DNA from: an uncultured Lachnospiraceae bacterium
Lineage (GTDB): Bacteria; Bacillota; Clostridia; Lachnospirales; Lachnospiraceae
Direction of reading: 5' to 3'
Length of the DNA: 47,344 bases
Assembly (NCBI GenBank): GCA_947630485.1
Contig: CANRHU010000019.1
Location: 1-47,344 of the forward strand
Position 1 is the first letter of the stretch, and each line of letters opens with the position of its first letter. The notes beneath the pieces are model-generated. The model saw only the letters and a program-made list of their open reading frames with translations. It ran no database searches and had not been told where the DNA came from. The translations under genes and the position numbers were made by a program. Shown piece after piece: positions 11,299 to 20,154 of the stretch.

Positions 11299-12207
11299 TT
11301 ACCAAAGACTCTCTTCCGTCACCCGGCGGCTGATGGTGTTGGCCGTTACCAGCACAACCAGGTTGACCACGGAGTTAAAGATCCCGACTGCTGTACCGAA
11401 ACTGTAATTGCTCAGTTCCAGTCCCTGACGGTAGATAAATGTGGAAATAATATCTGCTACATCGTAAGTCAGCGGATTATAAAGCAGAAATACCTTCTCA
11501 AAGCCCATGGTCAGGATGTTTCCGATGCGCATGATCAGCTGCACGATGATGATTGGGACAAGGCCAGGCACAGAGATATAGCGCATTTTCTGGAACCGGC
11601 TGGCGCCGTCGATAGTGGCCGCCTCATAAAGCCCCGGATCAATGCCGGACAAGGTGGCCAGGTAGATAATACTCCCCCAGCCCGCCTCCTGCCAGATGCC
11701 GCTCATCACATACAGAGGCCGAAACAGGGCCGGCTGGGCCAAGAGATTGGTCCGCTCAAAACCCAGCATGACCAGAATATCATTAAACAATCCGTCCGAC
11801 CGGCAAAATGTGATCAGCAGGCCGCACATTACAATCAGCGAGATAAAATGCGGCATGTAGCTGATCGTCTGCACCACCTTTTTGTACTTTTTGTGGTGCA
11901 CCTCGTTGATCATTAACGCCAGTATAATCGGAACCGGGAACGCAAAAACGATCTGCAGCACGTTGAGCAGCAGCGTATTGCGGATAACACGCCAGGCATA
12001 GGGTCCCGTCAGGAAGGTGACAAAATGCTTAAGACCCACCCATTTGCTTCCGGCGATACCCAGCGCCGGCTTGAAATTCTGAAAAGCGATGACAATGCCG
12101 CCCATCGGCGCGTAGCAGAAGACCGCATAGTACAGAAGAACCGGCAATAGCATCAGATAGATATAGCGGTAACGGACAAAATTCCGTTTCCATTTCGCCT
12201 TTTTCAT
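11299..12207 (-). CDS. Carbohydrate ABC transporter permease (LplB/YtcO type)
   Basis: 302 residues, six membrane segments, first at about residues 14-35 (YLMLLPVLLYYAVFCYAPMGG). EAA motif YEAATIDGASRFQKMRYISVPGLVPI around residue 195. It forms the channel together with the LplC-type protein. GGAGGG precedes the ATG, and it lies 15 bases after a sulfatase, so transporter and sulfatases are probably co-transcribed from the promoter at 13.7 kb. Confidence 0.93.
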   Translation of the reverse strand: MKKAKWKRNFVRYRYIYLMLLPVLLYYAVFCYAPMGGIVIAFQNFKPALGIAGSKWVGLKHFVTFLTGPYAWRVIRNTLLLNVLQIVFAFPVPIILALMINEVHHKKYKKVVQTISYMPHFISLIVMCGLLITFCRSDGLFNDILVMLGFERTNLLAQPALFRPLYVMSGIWQEAGWGSIIYLATLSGIDPGLYEAATIDGASRFQKMRYISVPGLVPIIIVQLIMRIGNILTMGFEKVFLLYNPLTYDVADIISTFIYRQGLELSNYSFGTAVGIFNSVVNLVVLVTANTISRRVTEESLW

Positions 12208-12222
12208 CTCAAATCCCTCCTG

Positions 12223-13635
12223 TCACGGGAGTGCGTCGGCCATCAGATGTTCCAGCGCCTTTTGACGAAGCCACAGCTGCTTTTCATAGCCGTCCGTCTC
12301 TCCCGAAAAATCATCATATTCCCCTGCATCCTTGTCCAGGTCAAAAAACTCCTGCTTCGTCACATTTCCCCGCCGCGAATATACGTATTTGCCGATGCCG
12401 TCCGTCACCGCCAGAAATCCCTCTCCTTCCGCGAAGGTGACCTCCCGCCGCACCGGATGGTACAGACTCTGGCCGGACGTCTCCGCCGTGGCGCCTCCTG
12501 CGGCTTCCAGGATGGTCGGCAGGATATCCGTCGTATTTACCAGTTCGCCTCTGACGGCCTTTTTCTTCTGCCCCGGGAAACGGACCAGAAGCGGAATATG
12601 CCACACATCCTCATAGGCGCAGCTGTTCTTCCCCCAAAGGCCGTGGTTTCCGAACATCTCCCCATGATCTGCCGTGAATAGAATCAGCGCATCGTCCCCG
12701 TATCTGCGCTCCACTTCCGCAAGCACTTCACCGATGGCGTCGTCGATCACGCTGACGGTGGCCAGATAGTAAGCCCTGAACCTCTCCCAATACTCCTCGT
12801 CATAATTCATGCACGCATGACCCGGCGCCGGACCGCAGCCGTCGATACCTCCCTCCCCATAGAAACTGGTATGGTGTATCCGCGAAGGACTTAGGAACTC
12901 CCCGTCCTTCCACCGGCGTTTTCCGATCTTTCCTGCGTCCACCCTGTCCAGATATTCCCGCGGCGGATCCAACGGATAGTGGGGGCCGCTGAAGGAGAGC
13001 CAGAGGAAAGCCTGATCCTGTCGGTTCTGTCGGACGAATTCCGCCGCCTGCCGCCCGATCCAGAGATCCGGATGGAGACCGGTCTCAAGGGGGAACGGAA
13101 ATACCTTCTTACTCTCCCGATCCCAGACTGCCTGCCGGTATATGGAAAGCAGCCCCTTCTCTTCCAGCATTTTCGCGTAGTCGTCGTAGAACCATACCGA
13201 CACCTGTTTTCCGTCCTGCAGAACCAATTCGTCTATTCCAAGGCTTTTATAATAGGAATAAAAGGATTCATAAGGAAGTGTCCGATCCGGCCTCGTCTCC
13301 CCGTAGGGCACCGGAGAAAAATGACATTTCCCGAACATCGCCGTATAGTATCCTTCTTTTTTCAGAAGCCGGAACAGGTTCGGCACACCGGCATCCAGCG
13401 GGCAGGGGCGGAAATTGCTGTAAGCCCCGTTCTGATGGGGATACCTGCCTGTCGCCATACTGCAGCGGGCTGGCAGGCACCAGGGGCTGGTAGTGTACAT
13501 CCGTTCAAATTCTGTGGAAGTCTCACACAGCCTGTCGAGGTTCCGCGTCCTGATCGCTTCATTTCCGCAGAAGCTTAAGGCTTCTCTGGTCAGCTCGTCA
13601 CAGGTAATCAACACAATCGCTTTTACTCTCTCCAT
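12223..13635 (-). CDS. Cytosolic Cys-type sulfatase (family S1)
   Basis: 470 residues. Start VKAIVLITCDELTREALSFCG, formylglycine motif W-C-L-P-A-R-C-S-M-A-T-G with Cys53 as the modified residue, second metal site FTADHGEMFGNHGLWGK. Paralogue of the sulfatase at 7157-8575. I placed the start at 13635, where GGAGGAGG precedes the ATG; an upstream in-frame ATG would add 44 residues without homology and would start before the predicted transcription start. It is the first gene of the operon after a good promoter, so desulfation appears integral to the pathway. Confidence 0.92.
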   Translation of the reverse strand: MERVKAIVLITCDELTREALSFCGNEAIRTRNLDRLCETSTEFERMYTTSPWCLPARCSMATGRYPHQNGAYSNFRPCPLDAGVPNLFRLLKKEGYYTAMFGKCHFSPVPYGETRPDRTLPYESFYSYYKSLGIDELVLQDGKQVSVWFYDDYAKMLEEKGLLSIYRQAVWDRESKKVFPFPLETGLHPDLWIGRQAAEFVRQNRQDQAFLWLSFSGPHYPLDPPREYLDRVDAGKIGKRRWKDGEFLSPSRIHHTSFYGEGGIDGCGPAPGHACMNYDEEYWERFRAYYLATVSVIDDAIGEVLAEVERRYGDDALILFTADHGEMFGNHGLWGKNSCAYEDVWHIPLLVRFPGQKKKAVRGELVNTTDILPTILEAAGGATAETSGQSLYHPVRREVTFAEGEGFLAVTDGIGKYVYSRRGNVTKQEFFDLDKDAGEYDDFSGETDGYEKQLWLRQKALEHLMADALP

Positions 13636-13677
13636 ATCCTCCTCCGGACTGCCAATTCTCTGAATTCTCTGATTCCA

Positions 13678-13706
13678 AGTATAAATTGCGACTTCTGCAT
13701 TTTCAA
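13678..13706 (-). promoter_or_regulatory. Sigma-A-type promoter of the sulfatase/transporter operon
   Basis: Minus strand: -35 TTGAAA (13701-13706), 17-base spacer, -10 TATACT (13678-13683). The predicted start of transcription lies about 35 bases upstream of the sulfatase ATG at 13635. This is the only good promoter seen ahead of the gene run 13635-1733. It is the natural target for the AraC regulator encoded upstream. Confidence 0.7.
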
Positions 13707-13788
13707 TTTGTGACTTTTTGCAAATATGTGAAAAAGTGATTTTTCCTCTATGCCATTTTGTTTTCATGTGCCTTCCGTTCGTGAGCCT

Positions 13789-13829
13789 AAAAAAAGCGGC
13801 CGCTCCATCCCGCGAAACGTCCGCCTTTT
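13789..13829 (-). terminator. Intrinsic terminator after the AraC regulator
   Basis: On the minus strand AAAAGGCGG pairs (one bulged G) with CCGCTTTT across a ~21-base loop, ending in seven T. It separates the regulator from the sulfatase operon. Confidence 0.6.
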
Positions 13830-13846
13830 ACATGTCATTTTCGTTT

Positions 13847-16135
13847 TCAGTCATCTTTTCTGCGTCTTTGCTCCCGATACTGCCCCGGCGTGATTCCTTC
13901 TATACTCTTAAACTTGCGGACAAAACTCGCTACATCGATATAGCCGATCTCCGCCACGATTTCCTTGACCTGCATTTCACTGTTTACCAACAGCTCCCTC
14001 GCCCTGTCCATGCGCAGCATGGTGACATACTGCACAAAGGAACACCCCGTCTCCTGCTTGAAGAAGCGGCTCAGATAGTTGGCGGAGATGTCAAACGCTT
14101 CTGCCACACTCTCCAGGCCCATCTGGTTCTCTGTAAAGTGCTGGTTTACGTAATTCAGGATCTCCAGTTTCAGCTGATTCTGGCTGCTGGTCTTAAAATT
14201 CCGATACTGAACGCAAATCTCCTGCACCAGATGCGTCATCTTTTTCCGGAATTCCTCCAAATTCGCGAAGGTGCAGACCTCTTTCATATCCATTCCATTA
14301 AGCTCAAAGCCCTTCATCTGGTCCATGGTCTTGACAGTCACATTAATAATGTCAAAACACAGACACTGCATAAACAGGAAGGACTGGGACTTCTCGATCT
14401 CCGTCAGCATATTGTCCAGGGCTTTTATGGCCTCCTCCTCGTTCGCCTGTTTCAGGCACTGGATATAGACGGCCTGCTCCAGGACCGGATACTGAATATT
14501 CGCCTCCTGCTTCTCCATCTCCTCAAACAGATGAATCTTTTCTCTTCCCAGCATCATAAAATTGCTGGCAACAGCAGTCGCCTCCATGAAAGACCGGCTG
14601 ATTTCCATCAGATCCTCATAGACGCGCCCTACACAAAACGGAAGTTCCAGCCCCTGCTCCTCTTTCAGACGGCTGAAAAGCTGCCCGGCGACCACCGTCC
14701 GGATATCCTTTACCCCCCCAACTTCCTTTTCCTGGCAATTTACAATAATTGCGAAACCGTCATCCTTCAGAATATCCAGCCCGTAAATATGCGAATGGGG
14801 ATGGATTTCCTTTGACAATATGGAAAGGATCCGAATGCTCTCCTCCTGCTCAAACTGCATATCTGCCGGGAGCGGAATCAGAATCGCAAAGGAATACCGG
14901 TATCCCAGGTTCACGGCAGCGGACTTAAGCATCATCTCCAGCTCTTCCCGAGAGGAAAAACTGCCTTTCAGCAGCCGGCGCAGACAGGCCGCCATCACCA
15001 TAGGCCGCTGACGGTTCACCAGCGCATTCAATTCCTGGTTGCGGTTCTGAATATCGTCCCATTTCCCGCTGATAAATTCAAACTCATTGCCTGTGTCTGT
15101 CACTTCATCCGTCGTACCCTCTTCTCCGCCGGAGACTCGGTTCAGAAGCTTCTGAACCGGTTGGAAATTCCGCTCGGACAAAAGAACCGCCAGAAGCAGG
15201 CCAAGGAAAAACAGCAGGGCGATCAGACACAGCAGTCCCGACAAAATCGGATCATCGTAACGGTAAAACACCTTCTGGTCTGTCACCGCCACCAAAAAGA
15301 AACCGGTATCGGCTGAAATTGCCTTCGTCACTATATAATTATGCCCGTTAAACCACTCCCGCTCTATTGCGCCTCCTGTCTGAAACAGGCTCAGAGCTCT
15401 GCTGTCCATCTGCGCCCGGTCTTCCGCCTTCTCATCCGCGGACCGCAGCGTATAGATATTCTGATATCTGGAATTGAACAGATAGATGGTGGAATCCATC
15501 GAATAATAGGTTCGGAATATATGCTCCATTGCCTTCTCATCCAGGCCGAATCCCAGCGTCGCGATGGGAATCTGATTCATATAAGGGATCGGATACAGGA
15601 AAAACACAATGCCTTCTTTTTTCTCTTCATCGTCATGGAGAAGCACCGATACCGAGCGCTTCTCCGAATTGATCCTCTGAAAAAAGGCAATCAGATTCAG
15701 ATCTCCGTAAGGGACCATACTCTCCTGAAATGTCATATAGGCCATCCGGCCGCTTTCCGTATAGATATAGCGGTCGCCGCGCAGATACAGAAACGGGGAA
15801 ACTTTCTCGCTCTCGTTCCCCACCATCTCCCCATAGGTCTGCATCTGGGCCAAAATCAAACCTTCGTCGATCGCTACGGCTTTGTTGCGCATATCGTCCA
15901 GCTGCCCTGCCATATCTGTATTAGAAAAATGATAGGCAGCGTTTGTCATGGTACCCATCATATAATCGATCTTCTGCATCACCTGAATCAGCATCGCCTG
16001 ATTATTCTGCTCCAGCTCACGCCTCATAGTGACCCGGTTGCTGTAATAAAAAAAGGCGCCGAGAATCAGCAGCGGGATCACCGCCACAAAAACATAAGAC
16101 AGCATCAATCTCTTTTTCCAGCTGATCTTTCTCAT
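13847..16135 (-). CDS. Membrane-anchored AraC-family regulator (YtdP-like)
   Basis: 762 residues. Membrane segment at about residues 12-32 (MLSYVFVAVIPLLILGAFFYY), a ~250-residue extracellular sensor, a second membrane segment (LSGLLCLIALLFFLGLLLAVLL, about residue 290-315), a cytoplasmic linker, and a C-terminal AraC DNA-binding pair of helix-turn-helices (GLESVAEAFDISANYLSRFF and VKEIVAEIGYIDVASFVRKFK, ending GITPGQYRE). The architecture matches B. subtilis YtdP-type proteins that sit beside LplABC-like importers, so it probably senses the extracellular glycan and activates the adjacent operon. The start at 16135 follows AAGGA and begins the membrane segment; the 108 extra upstream codons overlap the galactokinase 3' end and look spurious. 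Confidence 0.9.
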   Translation of the reverse strand: MRKISWKKRLMLSYVFVAVIPLLILGAFFYYSNRVTMRRELEQNNQAMLIQVMQKIDYMMGTMTNAAYHFSNTDMAGQLDDMRNKAVAIDEGLILAQMQTYGEMVGNESEKVSPFLYLRGDRYIYTESGRMAYMTFQESMVPYGDLNLIAFFQRINSEKRSVSVLLHDDEEKKEGIVFFLYPIPYMNQIPIATLGFGLDEKAMEHIFRTYYSMDSTIYLFNSRYQNIYTLRSADEKAEDRAQMDSRALSLFQTGGAIEREWFNGHNYIVTKAISADTGFFLVAVTDQKVFYRYDDPILSGLLCLIALLFFLGLLLAVLLSERNFQPVQKLLNRVSGGEEGTTDEVTDTGNEFEFISGKWDDIQNRNQELNALVNRQRPMVMAACLRRLLKGSFSSREELEMMLKSAAVNLGYRYSFAILIPLPADMQFEQEESIRILSILSKEIHPHSHIYGLDILKDDGFAIIVNCQEKEVGGVKDIRTVVAGQLFSRLKEEQGLELPFCVGRVYEDLMEISRSFMEATAVASNFMMLGREKIHLFEEMEKQEANIQYPVLEQAVYIQCLKQANEEEAIKALDNMLTEIEKSQSFLFMQCLCFDIINVTVKTMDQMKGFELNGMDMKEVCTFANLEEFRKKMTHLVQEICVQYRNFKTSSQNQLKLEILNYVNQHFTENQMGLESVAEAFDISANYLSRFFKQETGCSFVQYVTMLRMDRARELLVNSEMQVKEIVAEIGYIDVASFVRKFKSIEGITPGQYREQRRRKDD

Positions 16136-16178
16136 TCGTCCTTGTTCCTCTTTCTGCAGCAGATTTAATTCAGAAAAT

Positions 16179-16208
16179 ATTATACCAAATTTATTTGTAC
16201 ACAGACAA
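16179..16208 (-). promoter_or_regulatory. Promoter of the AraC regulator
   Basis: Minus strand: -35 TTGTCT (16203-16208), 18-base spacer, extended -10 TGGTATAAT with TATAAT at 16179-16184. Transcription would begin about 35-40 bases before the ATG at 16135. Confidence 0.6.
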
Positions 16209-16350
16209 TCTGTCAATTTCAGAAAAATATGCTCCTCTTTACTATCTTCCATATGTATTTTTTTCACGATATGCCATTTTGTAAAACCGTCATGCCAATC
16301 ATTCCCTGTGTGCAAATACGCATACAATTTCTGAAGTTTCAGCAGCACAG

Positions 16351-16395
16351 AAAAGCAGGCCCCAATCCCCGCAGTTTGCGGAAAGTGCGGCCTGC
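16351..16395 (-). terminator. Intrinsic terminator after galactokinase
   Basis: On the minus strand GCAGGCC pairs with GGCCTGC (7 bp) around an inner CCGCA/TGCGG helix, followed by TTTTCT. It lies 37 bases past the galactokinase stop. Confidence 0.7.
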
Positions 16396-16431
16396 CGTAT
16401 CTCCCACTGTCGTTATCCCTCACGCTGATCT

Positions 16432-17727
16432 CTAGGCCCCGATCATCTCGCTCACGCACACCGCCCCATACGGCCGGATACTCATCCGGTAGGCATTGCC
16501 CGCGCCGAGCGCCTTCTCGATCATCTCAATATACTCATCCACGATATCGTTGGGCAGCATCGCCATGATCACGCCGGCGAAGCCTCCGCCGTGGACGCGG
16601 CAGGCGCCCCGCTGCTTCTCCGCGATAAACAGCTCCGTCAACGCCAGGGCGATCGTAATGCCCTGTTCCTGGACGGCCGCCTCCGTGTAGCAGTTCTGCA
16701 GCCATTTCCAGGAGGAATTGCCGGAGGCCGTGATATTGGCCAGAAAATCTACGAACCGTCCTTCCTTCAAAGCCGCCACTTCGGCGTCCACCCGCTTATT
16801 CTCCTCGAAGAAATGCAGCGCCCGCAGGACGGACCGGTCGCCGGCATAGGCGCGCACCTCCTCCAGATGTTCAATCACCTGTTCCTCCGAAATCTGGGCG
16901 CAGACCTCCTTGCCGAAGAATTCCGCCACCTTCTTCATCTCGCTGGGAACCGACGAATAATCGGCGCTTAAATCCGCGTGCCCCTTGCCCGTATTTACGA
17001 TAATCAGACTGTGATCCTGCGACGCGAAATCAAACGCGATTTTCTCCACCTTCGGGGCCTGCGGCTCATAGAAATCAATGGTGATCAGGCCGCCGACCGC
17101 GCAGGCCATCTGATCCAGAAGCCCGGACGCCTTATTCCAGTAACAGTTCTCCGCGTACTTGCCGATATGGGCGTAGGCTACCGTGTTCATGCGTCCGTCA
17201 TTAAAAAACGTGTTGAGCATGGAGCAAAGGAGCATCTCAAACGCGGCCGAGGAGCTGACCCCGGCAGAACTGATCACATTGCTGGTAATGACGGCGTCAA
17301 AACCGCCAACCTCATAGCCGGACTCCACAAATCCCTTCAAAAGTCCCTTCACCAGATCCTCCGTCCCCGCCATGGCCGGGCTGGGAGTCAGATCATTTAA
17401 GTCGATCGTAAATTCCTGGTCAAAGGTCTGACTGACGATCCGGACCTTGTCCGTATGATTCACAGCGGCGGCTCCGACGCAGTCCAGATTAATGCTGCCG
17501 GCCAGAACCTTGCCGTGGTTGTGATCCGTGTGGTTGCCGCTGATCTCCGTGCGGCCGGGCGAGCTGAAAAGCTTCACGTCCGCTTCGCCGTACGTGTCGG
17601 CAAAATCGCGCACCAGCTTCTGATAGCGGGCCGCATTCTCCGCGGCCGCATCGTCCCCGTACAGCTTTCTGAACAGTTCCCCCGCCTGTTCCGATTCCAA
17701 TTGTTTCAATGTCTCGCTGATCTGCAT
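16432..17727 (-). CDS. galK: Galactokinase-family GHMP kinase
   Basis: 431 residues, slightly longer than E. coli GalK. GHMP motif 1 is SPGRTEISGNHTDHNHGK (the galactokinase signature with its conserved H-T-D), motif 2 is SSAGVSSSAAFEM (phosphate-binding loop), motif 3 is CRVHGGGFAGVIMAM. It should convert galactose to galactose-1-phosphate in the Leloir pathway. GGAG precedes the ATG at 17727; 60 in-frame upstream codons cross the promoter and are not coding. It has its own promoter and terminator, so it is a separate unit beside the sulfatase/GH2 cluster. The HTDHNHG variant is the clostridial type; another C1-phosphorylated sugar (for example GalNAc) cannot be excluded by eye. Confidence 0.88.
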   Translation of the reverse strand: MQISETLKQLESEQAGELFRKLYGDDAAAENAARYQKLVRDFADTYGEADVKLFSSPGRTEISGNHTDHNHGKVLAGSINLDCVGAAAVNHTDKVRIVSQTFDQEFTIDLNDLTPSPAMAGTEDLVKGLLKGFVESGYEVGGFDAVITSNVISSAGVSSSAAFEMLLCSMLNTFFNDGRMNTVAYAHIGKYAENCYWNKASGLLDQMACAVGGLITIDFYEPQAPKVEKIAFDFASQDHSLIIVNTGKGHADLSADYSSVPSEMKKVAEFFGKEVCAQISEEQVIEHLEEVRAYAGDRSVLRALHFFEENKRVDAEVAALKEGRFVDFLANITASGNSSWKWLQNCYTEAAVQEQGITIALALTELFIAEKQRGACRVHGGGFAGVIMAMLPNDIVDEYIEMIEKALGAGNAYRMSIRPYGAVCVSEMIGA

Positions 17728-17806
17728 ACGATCTCCTTTCCCTGGCTGTTCGAACCATTTTCCTTTTGCGGCCCACTCTTCCAAAGACACGGGCCGTCTT
17801 ACCTCT

Positions 17807-17835
17807 ATCATAACTCCGCAGTACGGATTTATCAA
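17807..17835 (-). promoter_or_regulatory. Promoter of galactokinase
   Basis: Minus strand: -35 TTGATA (17830-17835), exactly 17 bases, -10 TATGAT (17807-17812). Predicted leader of about 75 bases to the ATG at 17727. Confidence 0.7.
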
Positions 17836-17858
17836 ACATTTTCTCAAGCAAAACTTAA

Positions 17859-17886
17859 GGGAGAATGCCATCTCCGGCATCCTCCC
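17859..17886 (-). terminator. Probable terminator after degV-like gene
   Basis: An 11-bp stem with one mismatch (17859-17869 with 17876-17886) and a 6-base loop, followed on the minus strand by TTAAGTTTTG. The T-run is broken, so efficiency is uncertain. Confidence 0.5.
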
Positions 17887-17999
17887 CGATAAACCTGTTC
17901 CCGGCATATCGCGGGTTCACCAGGAATCCCCCGTTTGCAAAGCAAAGCACCTGGCCCGCCGAACAGGACCGCCTCAGACGTCTGCGGCCAAAGGCTATA

Positions 18000-18839
18000 T
18001 CAGATCGCCAGGATGATGCCGCCGTCGCTGGCGTAAACCGTGGCCACCCCCGCCGTCTCCGTAATCAAAACGTCCTCAAAATCGACCAGCTTCAAAAGCT
18101 CCTGCTTCACGAATTCCGCCCGCTCCCGGTTATTGCAGTGGGCGATCACCGGAATCCGCTCCTCCGGCTTCTCCGTCCGGCTGACCGCGAGGGCGCACAT
18201 CTTTATCAGGGCTTTACGGATTCCGCGGGCCTGATCCAGCTTGATGATGACGCCCTTCTCGGCGCTCATGACCGGCTTGATATTCAGAGCCGTGGCGACA
18301 AACGCCGAAAGTCCCGTAAGTCTCCCGTTCTTCTTAAGCGCATCCAGACTCTCCAGCACGAAATAAGTGCGCATCTTGTCCGTCTTAAACGCCTCGATCT
18401 TCTCCACGATCTCCGCAAACTCCATACCGGCCTCGGAGAACTCCTGAATCATCATGGCCAGCCGCATCTCGCCCGGCGACGCCGACCAGGAATCGATAAC
18501 CGCGATATTCTTCGGACCGAACTCCTCCTCGTACATCTTCCTGCCCACCAGGGCGCTGTTGTAGCTGCCGCTTAACGGACTCGACAGCGTGATCACATAG
18601 ACGTTCTCCTCCGGGCACATGTAAGCCTGCTTAAACGTCTCCGGCGACGGACAAGCCGTCTTCGGACAGTTCGGGCTCTCCCGCACCAGCTTCAAAAAGC
18701 TCTGCTGGTCAAAGGTCTCGTCGTCAATAACGTGCACATCATCTACCTGAAGCGTCAGAGGAATGATCTGAAAATGCGGATCCTTTCTCATCTCCGCCGT
18801 AATATCCATGCAGCTGTCCCCAATTATCTTATAACCCAT
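18000..18839 (-). CDS. DegV family fatty-acid-binding protein (FakB-like)
   Basis: 279 residues, normal for the family. DegV signatures: YKIIGDSCMDIT at the N-terminus, IPLTLQVDD, the ITLSSPLSGSYNSA loop (fatty-acid carboxylate site), VIDSWSASPGEM, and the C-terminal HCNNRERAEF. FakB proteins present fatty acids to the FakA kinase for phospholipid synthesis; FakA is not in the window. Start at 18839 chosen for the GGAGGGG four bases upstream and because MGYKIIGDS is the family start. It is transcribed alone from a near-perfect promoter carrying a palindromic operator, so it is probably strongly but conditionally expressed. Confidence 0.9.
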   Translation of the reverse strand: MGYKIIGDSCMDITAEMRKDPHFQIIPLTLQVDDVHVIDDETFDQQSFLKLVRESPNCPKTACPSPETFKQAYMCPEENVYVITLSSPLSGSYNSALVGRKMYEEEFGPKNIAVIDSWSASPGEMRLAMMIQEFSEAGMEFAEIVEKIEAFKTDKMRTYFVLESLDALKKNGRLTGLSAFVATALNIKPVMSAEKGVIIKLDQARGIRKALIKMCALAVSRTEKPEERIPVIAHCNNRERAEFVKQELLKLVDFEDVLITETAGVATVYASDGGIILAI

Positions 18840-18866
18840 GATCCCCTCCACATTTATAACCATCAT

Positions 18867-18887
18867 ATGTAGTTTTTCTTACTACAT
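18867..18887 (-). promoter_or_regulatory. Palindromic operator at the degV start site
   Basis: Perfect 7-bp inverted repeat ATGTAGT-N7-ACTACAT just downstream of the -10 box, overlapping the predicted transcription start. The position is typical of a repressor site; the cognate regulator is not identifiable here. As RNA it would be a 5' hairpin. Confidence 0.6.
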
Positions 18888-18890
18888 CCA

Positions 18891-18919
18891 ATTATAATGA
18901 TTACCACGGAAAATGTCAA
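18891..18919 (-). promoter_or_regulatory. Consensus sigma-A promoter of the degV gene
   Basis: Minus strand: -35 TTGACA (18914-18919), 17-base spacer, -10 TATAAT (18891-18896). Both hexamers match consensus exactly. Confidence 0.85.
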
Positions 18920-18954
18920 TGATTTCCAGATAATGGGTTCAAGTTTTCGGGGGC

Positions 18955-19560
18955 TTACAGGGCCACGAACTCATTCTCCTGCTCCATATACCGGCAAAAC
19001 GCAAACAGACCGCAGACCGTCTCCGGCATCAGCCGGTCCAGCGCCTCGATATCCCATCCGCCTGCCAGTCCTTTATGAAGGACGCGCAGCACCACCCGTC
19101 CGGACGGTTCCGACATCGTATAGCTGGCGCTGTCTTTCATGATCAGATCGTATTCGCGCCCGTCCATGCGCAGACGGGCATGATCTACCTTCGGCATACG
19201 GCAGAGAGGCCATCCGCCCTCTTCCGGTGCCTCCCCCTCCGCGTAATCCGGCCGGGCGGTGGCATAGGTGTGTCCCGCCTCATCCTCCAGAACATATTCC
19301 AGCAAACGGACGTCCCCGTCAGCGCCATGGAAGGCTTCTCCGGTATCATCACCCCGCGTTCCGCGTCCGGACTCCGTCTGCGCCGTCTCCCGCCCCTGCC
19401 GGCCGCTTTCCTGCAGACGGCGGATATTCGTATGGAGCACCAACGCGCCGTCCGCCGAGAGGATTCTCCTTTCCCGCCCCGCAAATTCCCGCTTCATACG
19501 GGCAAACACCTTCTTTAAATTCCTGTCGTAGAGCATTCCCGCTTTCATCACGTACTGCAT
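18955..19560 (-). CDS. Hypothetical protein (possible LURP-one/tubby-like fold)
   Basis: 201 residues from the ATG at 19560 (GGAGGATG 10 bases upstream; an ATG 21 bases further up lacks a ribosome site). No signal peptide or membrane segment. The N-terminus (MQYVMKAGMLYDRNLKKVF) and the C-terminal strand-rich part (YDLIMKDSASYTMSEPSGRVVLRVLHKG) resemble small LURP-one/tubby-type beta-barrel proteins of clostridia, but I cannot confirm this. The middle is a polar, probably disordered segment (about residues 52-85). It follows the chromate transporter pair by 30 bases on the same strand and may be co-transcribed. Function unknown. Confidence 0.7.
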   Translation of the reverse strand: MQYVMKAGMLYDRNLKKVFARMKREFAGRERRILSADGALVLHTNIRRLQESGRQGRETAQTESGRGTRGDDTGEAFHGADGDVRLLEYVLEDEAGHTYATARPDYAEGEAPEEGGWPLCRMPKVDHARLRMDGREYDLIMKDSASYTMSEPSGRVVLRVLHKGLAGGWDIEALDRLMPETVCGLFAFCRYMEQENEFVAL

Positions 19561-19590
19561 ACTCTCATCCTCCGATTCCATTTGTCAAGA

Positions 19591-20154
19591 TCAAAAGATT
19601 GAATACAGAATCAAACCGGCCGCCCCGGCGCCGGCCATCACTCCGATCGGATTCACCTTCCACTTCCGAAGGCAGAAGAAGCACGCGGCAAATATCGCCG
19701 CCGCCACAACATCGATCCCGCCCGGATCCGCCGGAAGCGTCCGCTGTCCGAAAAACGCCATAAACACGATAGAAAGCCCCGCCGACGCGATCATGGCGAT
19801 CACGGCCGGCCTGAGACCCGCCAGAATTCCCTGCACCACGGTCAGTTTCCGGAAATGGTAATACAGATAGGCCAGGGTAAGCACAATCACGCAGGACGGA
19901 GCCACACAGCCCAGCGTCGCCACAATGGCCCCGCCGAACCCCGCCACCTGGATTCCCACGAAAGTGGCCGAATTGATGGCGATGGGCCCGGGCGTCATCT
20001 CCGCAATCGTCATGATGTCCGCAAACTGCGCCATCGTCAGCCAGGGATGGAGATCCACCACCTGCTGCTCGATCAGCGGCATGGCCGCATACCCGCCTCC
20101 GATACTGAACAGTCCAATCTGAAAAAAGCTCCAGAAAAGCTCCAGATAGATCAT
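19591..20154 (-). CDS. Chromate transporter, short ChrA type (second subunit)
   Basis: 187 residues, one ChrA half. Hallmarks: FFQIGLFSIGGGYAAMPLIEQQVV at the N-terminus and MTPGPIAINSATFVG, then four or five hydrophobic segments. The start at 20154 overlaps the upstream ChrA gene stop by four bases (ATGA), so translation is coupled; a longer in-frame extension into the upstream gene has no homology. Paired half-size CHR proteins form antiparallel dimers. Whether it moves chromate or another anion is not known. Confidence 0.9.
   Translation of the reverse strand: MIYLELFWSFFQIGLFSIGGGYAAMPLIEQQVVDLHPWLTMAQFADIMTIAEMTPGPIAINSATFVGIQVAGFGGAIVATLGCVAPSCVIVLTLAYLYYHFRKLTVVQGILAGLRPAVIAMIASAGLSIVFMAFFGQRTLPADPGGIDVVAAAIFAACFFCLRKWKVNPIGVMAGAGAAGLILYSIF

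Noticed and set aside
13636-13767. N-terminal extension of the sulfatase to an ATG at 13767
   Set aside because: It would start upstream of the predicted promoter and lacks homology; the GGAGGAGG site fixes the start at 13635.
16136-16459. N-terminal extension of the AraC regulator
   Set aside because: It overlaps the galactokinase 3' end, its terminator and the regulator promoter.
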